This document shows, piece after piece, positions 11,266 through 22,699 of a stretch of DNA of 64,000 bases. Origin of the DNA: Rhododendron vialii. Its lineage: Eukaryota > Streptophyta > Magnoliopsida > Ericales > Ericaceae. Below the pieces are notes generated by a model. That model searched no databases, was not told the origin of the DNA, and worked only from the letters and a program-made list of their open reading frames with translations. Made by a program: the position numbers and the translations under genes. The first letter of the stretch is position 1; each line of letters begins with the position of its first letter. Location: assembly GCF_030253575.1 (NCBI RefSeq), contig NC_080560.1, positions 11,156,501 through 11,220,500 of the forward strand, written 5' to 3'.

Positions 11266-12337
11266 TGATCGTGTCGTTTCCGTATCAAAAATAATTAATA
11301 AAATGAAACAATTACTACTACTCAAATGAACAGTGGTAAATATTCCGAGTATCGCTCCACAGGGATTATAAGGCTGAGTTACAGTTTTCCCAATTAATTT
11401 CTATCTTAATCCGAGAAAAATATGATTGATTGATAGTTTCCTAAAATTATTAAACAGTAATTAAAGTGTAGAAAAGAGTTGATGGGAAAAAGCTCTAGGG
11501 TTTCGAATCCACTCTTCCCCCTTGTAACTTAAATATGTTTCGATTACAGGTTAACTATTCGAATCAATTCGGATACCGTAGGATTGCAAGCCCTAGCGAT
11601 ATCTCCTAAAGATAATTTATGAATCACCAATCAGTATGGACTATCTCCGCATAGCACGAATCGTTTTATTAGCACGAACCGTCTCTAATCAGTCTCTAAT
11701 CAAGTACAGATCGTCTCATCGGCACGAGTCGTCTTACATAATATAATCCATCTAACCAGTTATCACAAAACAATTAAACCTTTTTACGAACGTGCATAAA
11801 ACCTAGGAATTCATGCACGAGATTCGATGGAAAGAATTAATCTTATAAATAAATCTTTGTTTATACAACCATGATCCGAATAATAAAACCTAAATCAAAA
11901 TATAAAAAGTGTTACTCAGAGTTTGAGCTTCATCTACACCCTAGAAGAGGGTTTAGCTGGCCATCGAAGTGGAAGAGATCAAAGTTCTTGTCTTCTGTTC
12001 TTCGGACATGACCGTCGTCGTCCTATTTCCAAACCCCGTTCCGCAGCTGACTGCCGAAGGCAGTGGGATCAATATTACATATATTAGGGTATTACCATTG
12101 TAATCGCATAGTGGGTCCCTTGGGCTTTATGAAATAACGCATCGACAATTCTTCATTCAACCATTTTGCACTTTGAGCCCAACTTTCATTAAACTCTTCT
12201 TTTTATCTAATATCTTGGACAACAAGCTCGAGCAACCTATAAACAAAATAGAAGCAAAATAACTATCAGCTAACAAATATAAATGACTAACAAGTATAAT
12301 TTGGAGAGCCAAAATATCAATATTTCGGCACTTATCA
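11266..12337. mobile_element. Solo LTR, about 1.07 kb
   Basis: The stretch starts TGATCGTGTCG and ends GCACTTATCA. It is bracketed by the direct 5-bp repeat gttgg (11261-11265 and 12338-12342). A TG...CA outline with a 5-bp target duplication and no internal gag/pol indicates a solo LTR left by recombination between the two LTRs of a retrotransposon. Phrases such as 'gagtatcgctccacaggg' resemble widespread plant LTRs. I cannot assign Copia or Gypsy from the LTR alone. Confidence 0.8.
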
Positions 12338-12342
12338 GTTGG

Positions 12343-12796
12343 TTGTCCAACGCTCGCTAGTTACTTGTTTGGCTAGAGTGGATTCGTTATGGTGGCGGTG
12401 ACTATGTTGTTGTCTAATGGTGGGGTAGTGATCAATGGAACTGTGACGGTAGGGTGCGGGATGGTGGCAGAAGGTGGTAGAGTAGGGGATGATGCTGGAG
12501 GTGGCAACACGACTGCATTGGTGGAAAGGCAGTTGCAGGTTTAACGAGGATGTAGCAATTGTGTTTTTTGTAAAGAAAAGGGAGGGAATCCAAAATTTTC
12601 CACACCTACAAATAGAAAGGAAAGAGAACCAAAATCCTTCCCTCTGGCTAATTGGATTGGACTACATTATAAGGAACAAAAAGATAGGCAGTTCTTGAAG
12701 AGGGGTTGTATAACATGTATTTGCTCGACGAAATGAACAGGTACAAATAGCTTTTACCACAGGTTTTTTGGTGGGATCACAATTAGTCGCGTGTTT
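12343..12796. other. Intergenic, G-rich repeats of GGTGG
   Basis: A ggtggcgg-rich stretch at about 12390-12530. No gene recognised. Confidence 0.4.
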
Positions 12797-13020
12797 AAAG
12801 CGTGCTATCGATGCCCCCTTCAACCATAGGGCGGTGGCCTCATGACTTTGGGTATTTGAAATCCCTGTGGATCGCTCTAGCCCCAAGTGAGATAGTGCGC
12901 ACCTTAGGGTTTCGATCCCCTCCTAGGGACCGTTGCATGTTTGGGGGCCCTTGGTCATGCCCAATGACAGACCACTACACCTGGCCGTCCCCTCCATTCC
13001 CTATTTCCTAGCAAAAAAAA
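12797..13020 (+). mobile_element. SINE-like element (tRNA-derived)
   Basis: About 220 bp ending in an A-run (gcaaaaaaaa). It contains an internal B-box-like word, agggtttcgatcccctc at about 12905, downstream of an A-box-like 'gcggtggcc'. The layout fits a tRNA-derived plant SINE. No clean target duplication was found, so this is tentative. Confidence 0.5.
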
Positions 13021-13077
13021 GGAGGAGGTAACTGTGGATTTTTATTCCTTATTTATTCTTCTCTCAGCAAATCTTTT

Positions 13078-13372
13078 CAGAGCCGGCTCTAGGGTAAAGC
13101 CCCACAAGATCTCGAGCTTGGGCAACCCCCCATTGGACAACAAAAAATGCAAGGAGAAGTTGTTCTCTTCGAAACTAATCGTGCTAATCATAAAACACTA
13201 CAAATGGAGCTAAATTTGAATTTTTTTTTTACGTAATTCAAGTTAAAAGCACAAATGTAACCTTAACTCTCTTTTCTACTTGGATGTTTTTTATTTTGTT
13301 TTTTATGACTTAATAATTGGTGGCAACCAAATTTACCATCGGGATTGGGCAACCCAATATCGGAGCCGACAC
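13078..13372. mobile_element. Probable hAT-like MITE, degenerate
   Basis: The left end cagagccggctctaggg is related in inverted form to the right end atcggagccgacactgg. Such CAG-AGCCGGCTC ends occur on plant hAT MITEs. The interior is AT-rich and non-coding. No perfect 8-bp duplication is visible. Confidence 0.45.
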
Positions 13373-14200
13373 TGGTTACCTTTCAAACCATACTACCATG
13401 GTCCCGATTGTTTGTCCAATCTCGAGTTTTCTAACTTATTAAGGAAACCAAATCTTATTCATTGATTTGAAAATTCACATGATCTAATTCATTGATTCTG
13501 AAATTGGACAGTCAATTTAGAACATGCATAAGTCAAAAATGGGACAAACAAATCGGGACAGGAGGAGTACTAGTTTTAATGGCAAATACGTAATTTTAAT
13601 TTTTTGAGGCACTTCAGAATTTCTTTGGAAGCTATTCCAACATGGCTAAAATCTACCATCCGCCCAAAGGGCTGATTATTAGCGAGTCCCTTAGCTTTCA
13701 AATTGTGTACGTTTTCTCAGAGCATGTGGCAGATCTATTAACAAAATGATGAAAATAGCCCTCCCCTCCCTTTGAATAACAAAAGTTTAGCATGTTGGTG
13801 ACTTCTGCCTCAAAAGCACGTCGATGGTTCCCAAATAAGTACTAATTTATATATACAACAATTCAAATATAACTTTTCATATATGTATCTTTTTGATCGA
13901 AACTCATAATTTTTTAAAAAAAGTTAAAAACTGTCTTTTTGACTTATTTTTTAGAAAATGATTTTGCCATTTCCTTTTTTGTTAACGTCACTCCATTGCA
14001 AGTGTATTTTTGGTGCAAAAATATACTTGCAGGGGAGTGCCGTTAACAAAAAGAGAGTGGCAAAATCAGCAGCCTATATTTTTTTTTGTCTTTATTCATT
14101 TTTTTTGCATTTTTTATTTTGCGTCAATTTTTTGTGATTTATTAATTCGTGTCAACGAGAGGAATCGAAAAAATAAAAAAAATATTGATCAAAACTCATA
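13373..14200. other. Intergenic, nothing recognised
   Basis: AT-rich DNA with homopolymer runs. The 109-residue open frame starting at 14010 runs into the MITE at 14201 and has no recognisable domain. Confidence 0.45.
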
Positions 14201-14471
14201 CTCCCTCCGTCCCTTTATTATAGTCCAGTATTCCATTTTGGGCTGTCCCTTAATAAGTGTCCATTTGGTAAAGTTAGTGAGTAAAAATTGGTACATTGTC
14301 TATTTTGTCCCTAAAAGTAGATTCCATTTGAAAAGTTAGTGAGTAGAAAGTGTAATGATGATGGGTAAGAAGGGAAAATGGAGGAAAAAGTTGATGTGAA
14401 AGGTATAATGATGATGTTTTTTTAATAAGTTGGAGTTACGAAGTAGGACATTTAAAAAGGGACGGAGGGAG
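14201..14471. mobile_element. Stowaway-like MITE (CTCCCTCCGTCCC termini)
   Basis: The element starts ctccctccgtcccttt and ends aaagggacggagggag, a near-perfect inverted repeat. TA lies on both flanks (14199-14200, 14472-14473). 271 bp and non-coding, the classic plant Stowaway layout. Confidence 0.88.
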
Positions 14472-14473
14472 TA

Positions 14474-15454
14474 GTTTTTTAAAAAAAAGACAAACTATGC
14501 TTTGGACTTATTTTGTCTTTTTCTAAAAAATTATAAGATTTGATATTTTTTTCCTTTCGCTAAGACGAACTAATAAGTCATAAAATTTTGATGCAAAACT
14601 ACGCATACTGAAGGGTTTTTTTGGTGGGTCTTCAACACAATTGAAGAAAATATCAAACAAATGTCTTTTTTGTCTACAGTATCGTCTTATATGAACTTTT
14701 TCCAACATCGATCCATATTTTTATACTTTTTCGATTCGTCTAGTCGAGACCAACGATTAACCCCAAAAATTACGACGAAAAACTAAACAAAAAATGAAAA
14801 ATACCAAAATAACATCGCGTTATTAAGGTTTGCTTCCTCGTAAAGTCTCGTATAAAGGTGCTATCAACTCTTTTAGGACCAATTCATACAAAACAGTTGC
14901 TGCAACTTTATTTAGGCTCTACACAAGTGAACGGTAAGATCGAGATTCCAAAATTAATTAAGATACGAGTAAGTTTGTTTGGACACCAGAGTTATTAAAA
15001 GGAAAAAATAGCCGTGAATTTTTTTTTCCAACAGGAAGTAGCCGTGCCCGTGAATTTGTAAGAGCAAAAGGTAGATATGGGTTGTTAAGGGCAAAATAGG
15101 TATTTTAGACAAAATAGAAAGTACTCGTACATCTGACAAAGTAGAACACTCAAGTATGGTACTATAAGAAACAAACATGTGACATGTGGATTTATATTAT
15201 AAAAAAATAAATATTGCTATTCTCCATCGTCCGTTCATGGGAGGTCCATATTGGATAAAGTTGGAGGACTATTTGGTCATTTACTGTTTTAGTTGAAGTC
15301 TTTAGCTTTTATCCTGACACATTGCAAAAAGTATCGTCCATTATGCTATGAATCTCACGCCGTTCTTCCACCTCCTGAGGAAGGACCCTTCAAACATTTA
15401 CAACTTAAAAATAACACGTGCCGTAACAAACTTACACGTCCCTCGATGTCACGC
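14474..15454. other. Intergenic/promoter region, nothing recognised
   Basis: AT-rich DNA leading into the promoter of the small gene at 15548. No other features recognised. Confidence 0.45.
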
Positions 15455-15463
15455 TATATATAT
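15455..15463 (+). promoter_or_regulatory. TATA box of the 15.5-kb gene
   Basis: tatatatat in the context cgctatatatatccc lies 85-93 bp before the start codon at 15548. This suits a transcription start near 15490 and a 5' UTR of about 55 nt. Confidence 0.6.
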
Positions 15464-15547
15464 CCCATCGCGAACTGAAAATTCAAAAGCCAACAAACAC
15501 AGAGAGAGTGGGAGCACTTCGTCGGTTACCGCCAAAACCCCATAGCC

Positions 15548-16643
15548 ATGGAAATGCAGAGTCAGAGCTCGAAACCAGATCCGATTAGACCAAAGGACGA
15601 CAAGCTTCTCTCCCTCGACGATTACCACTCCTTCATTGACAGCAACAAGCAGATCCACCTCGCCCTAAAAAAACTCACTCAGGTTTCTCTCTCTCTCTCT
15701 CTCATGAACTCAACAAGCTTTGGTTGATCGCGCCTAATTTCAATGAGCTTTAAACTTCTGATTGTTGATTTCGACGTATAGGTTTACCGAGCGTTTTGTG
15801 AAGTTACATATAGTACGATGCTTCAGTTTAATTTCCTGCGAATCGATCGAGTCTCCGTGTATAATTCAATCGAGCGTCTGTTTCCGTTGCGTTCCGTTAG
15901 GTCGATCGATTTATGAAGCGTATATTTCCGTGCGTTCCGTGATTAACTGTACGGAACAATTTTATTTCAAATACTGTGTATACTTGTTCATCTGTGTTGA
16001 ATTCCATATTGATTCAATGAACTTCATCACGATCACGTTTTTCCTAGTATATGAATTTTTTTTTCCAAAAAAATGTAACGGTGGTTAATGTTATGTCTTC
16101 GCAGATCATCGGCATGCACGGATTCGTAAGATTCCAGCGTACGAAGGTCATAGTCATACCGTGATATAGTCTCCCTTTCTTACACTCCAAAATTAGCCAC
16201 ACAATTTTCACTTTCGCTATGATCTTTTTTCCTCTGTTTCATGTTTACTAAATTTACAGAATGTTACAATCGAGGCCGTCAAGTCAATCGACCTAATGGA
16301 ACCCTCGCGTTCCACACGGAACGAGGAGAACGTTTCTTCTAACGCTTTCATGACTCTGGAGGAGGCGATCAGCGACCTGAAGCAGCTCAATTGGCAAGAA
16401 TGCTGCGTCACCTCGATCCAAACCGTAAACTCGGTGAACCACGACTTAATCCTCGACACCACCAGTGCTCCGTTGGCAGGATCGAAGCTGAAGTTGTCGA
16501 GGAAACGGCCGCGGCATGCAGTACAGGGAGACGCCACCGTTAGGAGTCTCGGCGGCGGCAGCTCTGGAAGATCGCGATCGGTGAGTTCTTCGACGGGGTC
16601 AGGGCGGCCGGTCGACGGAGTTTGCGCCGTGGAGGATGAGTGA
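15548..16643 (+). CDS. Uncharacterised plant protein (186 aa, three exons)
   Basis: Three exons, 15548-15682, 16105-16146 and 16260-16643, join at clean GT/AG borders in phase 0. The 186-residue product has an acidic N-terminal block (DDKLLSLDDYHSFIDSNKQ), a helical KKLTQIIGMHGF segment across a 42-nt mini-exon, and a conserved-looking core IEAVKSIDLMEPSRSTRNEE / LEEAISDLKQLNWQECCVTS. It ends in a basic Ser/Gly-rich tail (LSRKRPRH; SGRSRSVSSSTG). The core feels familiar from small plant proteins of unknown function, but I cannot name the family. No signal peptide or membrane segment is seen, and the basic tail might direct it to the nucleus. The gene looks intact. Confidence 0.75.
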
Positions 16644-17145
16644 CGTGACGAGCGACGGTCGTTCATAGAGAGGTAATCTCGGTGGTTTTACCGCTGGTTA
16701 CAGGGTTCAATGGCGGAAGTGTGGTTTCTGGAGAAAGATAAGGGTATTTCTGTCTTCCCGAATAATAAATGTTTTGTCGGACTTTTATCTACTGTTCCTG
16801 AGATAAGTGTAATTGCTTTGTTTGTGTTCTGAAAATCTATTGGCTGCCTTTTGCTTGTGAAAAATGATTTGCAAATCAATTTTTAAATGAAAGTGATGAA
16901 ACTCCACATTGTCTTGAACAGTTTCTTTTTTCAGTAACTGAATGTCTGGGTAAAATTGCGTCAATTCGACTAATTTCGGAGCCCTTAAATTAGACAAACC
17001 ATCTAGTAATTCTAAGGTTTGAAATGTTTAGACTTTGTGAGATTCGAACAAGCAATTTAATAGAATAAAAACATTTATCTTTTTTCTCATGTTCACTTGG
17101 CCCAATTGCATTTGGTTGGATGAAATAGAATTAAGAATGAAATAC
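16644..17145. other. 3' flank, nothing recognised
   Basis: Likely 3' UTR of the preceding gene, then AT-rich intergenic DNA. Confidence 0.4.
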
Positions 17146-17399
17146 TCCTTCCGTCCCCATTTTTTAGTCTCTTTTGGGAGTCCATGCAACTTTTCAATTA
17201 ATTATATCTTACAATCTATAATTTTTTTAGAAGATTTTGAAAACATCATTTAAAAGAACTTGTTGAGATCTATCAAACAAAATCCATATTGCATATAAAT
17301 AATATTACCAATTAAAAGTTATAATTAGTTTTTTATCCAGTTGAAATAGGACGAGAAACAAAAGAATGAAGACACTAAAACTAGACAGAGATGGTGGAA
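17146..17399. mobile_element. Degenerate Stowaway-like MITE
   Basis: The left end ctccttccgtccccatttttt is matched weakly by the inverted right end gacagagatggtgg. The AT-rich interior (ttaattatatcttacaatc; aattataactttt-type words) resembles the element at 4941-5251. This is an old copy. Confidence 0.55.
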
Positions 17400-18254
17400 T
17401 GAAATTGTAATTCTTTACTTTTCAAATAGAATAGCTATTCTTTTATTTGGACGAATGATAATTTCACGTGGATTGACCATTCCTTCAATTACCAAATATC
17501 AAAATAGACATTTCATAGAAATAACCATTCTATCCCTTCCCATTCTATCAACGGTTTTGCTAACCTTCGCCCAATGGGCGGAGGTTAATATACACATAAT
17601 TTCAAATAAGTTCGGATATCAATGCATATTTCATGAATATTGATACATTTTCACAAATATCAATACATATTTCTCATATATCAATACACTTTTTTTACCT
17701 ATTATCCTATCCATTTGGGCGGATTCTTCAATCAAACCAAAGATAACTTTGTTGTTTTGAGTAATAGGTCAATTTCATTTGTAAAGTTCTTTTTATATTC
17801 TAATTATAAAAAGATAAGTAACAAATAAGTTCTCCCCATTGATAATTAAATCGAAACACTAAAACCAACGTGCTCGGAGATTTGTGATTTAACTCATGTG
17901 CGCGCTCTCTTTCTCCGATATAGTAAAAAGAAAAATTATTTGTTAGACAATCAAACGTAAAATCTTACTACTATTTATTAATTTTCATAAAAAATAAAAA
18001 AAATTATTTCTGAACAAAAGATGTTCCATTAAAATTTGGTAAGAAAAGGCGCCACTTAAAATTTTCGTCCGGACTGGTTTGCCAACCGTTTCTCTCTTTG
18101 TTCGCGCCTTTCGAGTAACCGTATCTGTGAGAGCTCAACCGTCGCACTCTTTCGCGCCCTCTCTGTAACCAAGACCTTCCAAACAGAATCTGAAATTGAG
18201 AAATCTCTCCCTATTCAGTTTTACCCTCTCCTTCTCTCTCTACAAAAACCCAAA
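17400..18254. other. Intergenic and promoter of the gag-like gene
   Basis: Mostly AT-rich. From about 18060 composition shifts to pyrimidine-rich (ctctctttgttcgcgcc; ccctctctgtaacc; ctctccttctctctctac), consistent with a plant 5' UTR ahead of 18255. No LTR-like boundary is seen. Confidence 0.5.
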
Positions 18255-19376
18255 ATGACCCGTCCGACGAAACACCGTTACCGGTCGCCGGAACTCTCCC
18301 CCACATCATCGGCCTCCGAAACCCCCAAGCGCAACCACCACCGCAAGATCCACAAACTCCCCCGCTCTCCTCCGTACGAACCCGACCCCTCCGACGACGA
18401 AAACGAAGAGGAAGATGAAGATGAAGAAGAAGAAGAACTCACTAGCGTCACTAGCCCAAATGACCAATTTACCCCCTCACAAGCACCAAACTCGCCCAAT
18501 TCACCAAAACCCATTACCCAAACCGATTCCTACGTAAACATAGCCCCTTTTCCCGTCTTCAGAGGAAACCCCAGCGAGTGCCCGGCCGCGCATTTAACCC
18601 GATTCTCGAAGGTCTGCCGGGCGAACAACGTTTCCTCCGTCGAAGCAATGATGAAGATCTTCCCCGTGACCCTCGAAGACGAGGCCGCCCTGTGGTACGA
18701 CCTCAACGTCGAGCCCTACCCTTTTCTCACCTGGGAAGAAATCAAGTCCTTGTTCTCCGACGCGTACAGAGTGCCGGACTACAACAAACAACTCCGTTTC
18801 GAACTCGTGAATTTGAACCAGGCTCGGGGGGAGTCGGTCCGGTCCTACTTTTTGAGGCTCCAGTGGATCTTGAACCAGTGGCCCGGACATGGAATCCCTG
18901 ACCCTTTGGTTAAGGGGATTTTCGTTGACGGGTTGAGAAGGGATTTCAAGGACTGGATCGTGCCGCAGAAACCCGGTTCGTTGGGCGATGCATTGAGGCT
19001 TGCTTTTACTTGGGAGCAAGTGAGAATCATAAGGAGCGGGGATGGAGAAGAGGTTGCGAAATGCGGGTTTTGCGACGGGGGGCACGAGGAGTCGGAGTGC
19101 GAGGTTCGGGGGAGGATGAGGGAGTGGTGGATCAGGAGGGAGGGGGAAAAGGTTGAGATTGGGAGTGGGAGTGGGAGTGGAAGTGGTGGTGGAGAGACAG
19201 AGGAGTTGGCGTCGGCCGGAGATTCGAGGAGAGAGGGGAAGGTGGTGAAGGAGGAGGGGGTGGTGGTTTATGGGCGGAAGAAGAGTGGGTGCAAGTGTTC
19301 AAAGCATCAGTGTGGGAAGAAAAGGCTTGAGAGGAACAAGAGTGTTGTGACTAAGAATTCAAGTAATTTAGGTTGA
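18255..19376 (+). CDS. Single-exon gag-domain protein, probably domesticated
   Basis: An uninterrupted 373-codon frame. Residues ~1-90 are disordered, with an acidic run at ~46-62. Residues ~95-265 match the Retrotrans_gag fold: FPVFRGNPSECPAAHLTRF, EAALWYDLN, TWEEIKSLF, ESVRSYFLRLQWILNQWPG, LVKGIFVDGL. A zinc-knuckle-like CGFCDGGHEESEC follows (CX2CX3HX4C, one residue short of the retroviral CX2CX4HX4C), then Gly/Ser and Lys-rich tails. No protease, reverse transcriptase, LTR, primer site or target duplication flanks it. The third-position GC-rich exon and pyrimidine-rich leader look like a host gene. I infer a gag fossil exapted as a cellular gene. It looks whole. The alternative is a recent gag fragment that has not yet decayed. 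Confidence 0.7.
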   Translation: MTRPTKHRYRSPELSPTSSASETPKRNHHRKIHKLPRSPPYEPDPSDDENEEEDEDEEEEELTSVTSPNDQFTPSQAPNSPNSPKPITQTDSYVNIAPFPVFRGNPSECPAAHLTRFSKVCRANNVSSVEAMMKIFPVTLEDEAALWYDLNVEPYPFLTWEEIKSLFSDAYRVPDYNKQLRFELVNLNQARGESVRSYFLRLQWILNQWPGHGIPDPLVKGIFVDGLRRDFKDWIVPQKPGSLGDALRLAFTWEQVRIIRSGDGEEVAKCGFCDGGHEESECEVRGRMREWWIRREGEKVEIGSGSGSGSGGGETEELASAGDSRREGKVVKEEGVVVYGRKKSGCKCSKHQCGKKRLERNKSVVTKNSSNLG

Positions 19377-20929
19377 TTTTTACCTCTTCTTTCTGCTATT
19401 TCATTAATTTTTTTTTTTGTTGTTTTGGTGGTGACTATGTAATTGTTGTCTATTTCTAATATATCATTGATTGATTTAGTTTGATGCTATCCGTTTGATT
19501 GCTAAAAAAAACCATGGTGGAAAACATCAACCTAATAATATTTGACTCGATTAGGTTTGCGAACCTAAAGTATAGGTATGCGATGACGTTCATGTATAAA
19601 CTTGAATATGTACAAATTAATGAGACAACTTTATATTTGTTTGGAGACCTACTATTAGTGTGAGGATATTAGATCTTGTATCTTGAGTCGTTTGATTATT
19701 ACTAACCAAATGTCTGGATCAGATTGCGTACATCTCGACAGGACCTAAAAATTAATGATTAGACAGATCTTTAGTGGCCACAAAAATTTGATAGCACTCA
19801 TGGTTGTGTCCATTACTGGTAATGACCTACGTACATGGTACGCGAGTTCTTGCCAAAAATAGTTGAGGTACACGTAAGTCGGTCCGGGCGTTCGGTTATA
19901 AAAAAAAACTTATGGAACTTTAATGCTCACATTATGAGATAGGGCTAGATAAGAGAGATGGGGAATCAGAGAAATGAGCTACGCGCGCCATAGTATTAAT
20001 TACTTCTTGTACCTATTATTGTACTAGTTAATTACTTCTTGTACGTATTATTGTACTATTTAATGGAGTATTTAGGCTTTGGCTCTCCTGCATCTATGGT
20101 TCGTTGTAGTTAAAACAGATTCTAAACACAAGAGTATAATAGAAAGTACTTCAGGCTATGCGTTCACAGATTTATTTAGAAATTTAAAAATACGAACGAT
20201 GGAAAATACTTCAGTTTTTTTGTTAAATACTAACATAAACATGCCAAAATCTCAAATCAGATTGCAATTCCGCAAAACTAAGTAGGCATTTTGCCAAGCA
20301 GGAGACAAAAAGCCTACCAAAAAAGTAAGAACATTCATATCTACCAGGTAAACAGGATAAATGACCAATAAAACCTAATTACATACAGTCGTCCTGATCT
20401 TAAGCAATTTTGGTGAAGGACGCTTATAATTTGACAAATATCGGGCATGTGCAACTATTCAATGTTATAAAGGATACTCGACTTATAAATCCATCAAAGC
20501 CTCTTCAAAAAATAAATAAATAAATAAATCCATCAAAGCTGAATTTGACAATAATTCGTGAAGAACGGTTTAATTAATTTGATAATTTATTTTCTATTGG
20601 AGCTATGTAAAACAACATATATAAGAGAAATGTGCGAATCTGAGAAACTATCTTCCTTACCACACACACCAAAACCTTACTGTTTGCTTCGGAAACAAGA
20701 TTGTGGACTAACCGGAATGACATAATGTACATAGAATGGACAGAAAGGGGAGAAAAAAAAAAAATCAATGTTTGCAATACGCAGATCTTGTCTTGCAGAT
20801 CTATAAAGGAGAGATATCCGAAAATATAGTCCTTTCGTTGCATATTGCTCTTATTTGATTAGTTATGTACCAACAAAGAGGAGATCATGAATATCAGAAC
20901 ACATACTAAGGTGGTTTCAGATGCTGTCT
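19377..20929. other. Intergenic with short repeats
   Basis: No gene recognised. It contains a 32-bp tandem duplication (attacttcttgtac(c/g)tattattgtacta, 19999-20060) and a segment repeated near 27.2-27.4 kb. Confidence 0.5.
19914..20026 (+). repeat. Direct repeat, left copy, bracketing the LINE + P450 block
   Basis: Shares ggaactttaatgctcacatta-tgag, tagggcta, gagag, ggg(a)agtc, agaa(a/g)tgagctacgc, then aattact-tctt and tattattgta with 27230-27363 in the same orientation, about 80% alike by eye. The two copies sit 7.3 kb apart on either side of the LINE and the CYP716-like gene. Confidence 0.65.
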
Positions 20930-22699
20930 GGATTGAAAGTGAATTTCTCAACAAAGTATGCTATGTGGTGCTGGAGTCTCAGATCAAGAATTGAATGAGA
21001 TGGACGAAATTATACGATGCTTGAAAACAAACCTGCCAATGAAATACCTAGGCCTTCGACTAGGGCCAACCCAAGGAGGGCCAAAACTTGGGATCCAATA
21101 TTGTCGATAGAACTTCTACGCAACTTCAAGTGTGGAAAGGCTGATTTTTGTCATTGCGGGGCAGATTGAATCATATCAAATCAAATCTACTCTTATTAAC
21201 CTCCCCAGGTTACTATATGTCACTTTTCAAAATGCCATCCTGAGTTTGCCAAAAGGTTTGAGAAGCTTCAGAGGGACTTTCTCTAGGTGACTCGATGGTA
21301 AGAAAGAAAGTGCATATGGCGATATGGGATTCTGTTACTAGAAGCATGAAGTCAGGTGGTTTGGGAATCAAAAGGCTTTCGGTCCACATTGAAGCCTTGC
21401 TTGCTAAATGGCATATGGTGATATGGGATTCTGTTACTAGAAGCAGGAAGTCAGGTGGTTTGGGAATCAAAAGGCTTTCGGTCCACAATGAAGCCTCGCT
21501 TGCTAAATGGTGGTGGAGATTTCACAAGGAAAAGGACTCACTTTTGGTCAAGGTCATCTCTAATAAATACAAGTTGAGGGATTCTTGTTTTCTGCCAAAA
21601 CCAGGGGCTCCTGGAATTCTGCCATTTGTGCTGACATTTGCTCAGTCGGAGATCAACAAGCCACGCTTCATCAGATTATACAAACAAGTTTCGGAATCAA
21701 AGTTCAAGCAGGAGTTTCAACTAAGCTCTGGCATCGAGTGTGGATTGGTGATATTCCTCTCAATCAGGGATTCCCCAGAAATGGTCTAGATTTCATTGAA
21801 TGGATGTGGAGTTCTAGCAAAAGGCTCACTGTAAGTTCCGCATACACACAACGGGAGAAACAGAATCAGAACTTTAATTCAGAGCTTACTAAGGCGTGGA
21901 GGAATCTTTGCCCACCTAAAGTGGGAAGTTTTTTCTTGGAACTTTTGCATGATAAAATTGCAACAAGATCAGTTCTTCTCCATAGAGGACTTTGATGCGG
22001 ACAAGCCCTGGTGATGCGCCATGCCCTTTGTGTCTCAATGTCTTCGATACCCGTCTGTCTCATGCTCCATTGTAATTTTGCTTGGTTTGTATGGTCTGCT
22101 ATTCTCAAATGGTGCGACACGTATTGGGTACGCCCTTCTCCTATTTCTATATTCGCGAACTGGTGGTTTGCTAATAGGTTTAAGAGGTAAGCGAAAGCAT
22201 GTTGCAGTAGGAATCAAACAGTCGCCATGTAATCTTTCCTCAGTTATCAGTCCTGCTTCCAAGATTCTGCCTTGATTTCTTCTATTGGAGGTGTGTTTCT
22301 ATGCAGTTGCTTGGTCAATATGGAAAGCACGAAACGATCTTTTCTAAAACAACGAAATGGCAGAGAAGGAAGAGGCGGCGGACCTAGTAAAGACTAGAGA
22401 GGCTTTTTGGATCAAAGGGAAATATGATCCGCGGGATTATTCCATTGAAAATTTCAAGAGGTGCCTAGCATGGATTAGAAGGATTAGCATGTAAAAAGGT
22501 CTTCACTTCTTTGAGCTGTTCTGCCCATTCAATGTCTTACTGGATATTTGGGAGTTTTCATCTGCTTTTGTTTTTTCTTTGGTGGTCGGGTTAGCCTTCC
22601 TTAGTTTTCAACTTGTATGGTCTGAGCGTGAGGCTTCCTCACTCCTATCTCCATGTACCCTGTCGAGCTTTAATAAAATGTTTTCTTTGCCGATCAAAA
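20930..22699 (+). mobile_element. 5'-truncated L1-type LINE, broken
   Basis: Fragments of the end of a non-LTR reverse transcriptase are visible in several frames: LPMKYLGLRLG, YYMSLFKMPS-like, then SGGLGIKRLSVHNEA(S)LAKWWWRFHKEKDSL and a zinc-binding zf-RVT-like end (AWRNLCPPKVGSFFLELLHDKIATR). The 3' part (22490-22699) reads like a LINE trailer ending gctttaataaaatgttttctttgccgatcaaaaaa. The 5' half (endonuclease, catalytic RT) is missing, and stops and frameshifts are numerous. An internal 99-bp duplication is listed separately. Confidence 0.85.
21313..21510 (+). repeat. 99-bp tandem duplication inside the LINE
   Basis: 21313-21411 is repeated at 21412-21510 with about seven differences (catatgg(c/t)gatatgggattc ... 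gcttgctaaatgg). The unit is 33 codons, so it keeps the reading frame (TRSxKSGGLGIKRLSVHxEA twice). It most likely arose after insertion or in the parent copy. Confidence 0.92.

Noticed and set aside
11049-11294. 81-codon plus-strand frame as a gene
   Set aside because: Runs across the left boundary of the solo LTR and has no recognisable domain.
16217-16666. 149-codon minus-strand open frame
   Set aside because: Mirror of the third exon of the gene at 15548-16643, whose plus-strand frame has consistent splice phases.
18594-19085. 163-codon minus-strand and 107-codon plus-strand frames inside the gag-like gene
   Set aside because: Shadow frames of a GC-rich exon; no domain resemblance.
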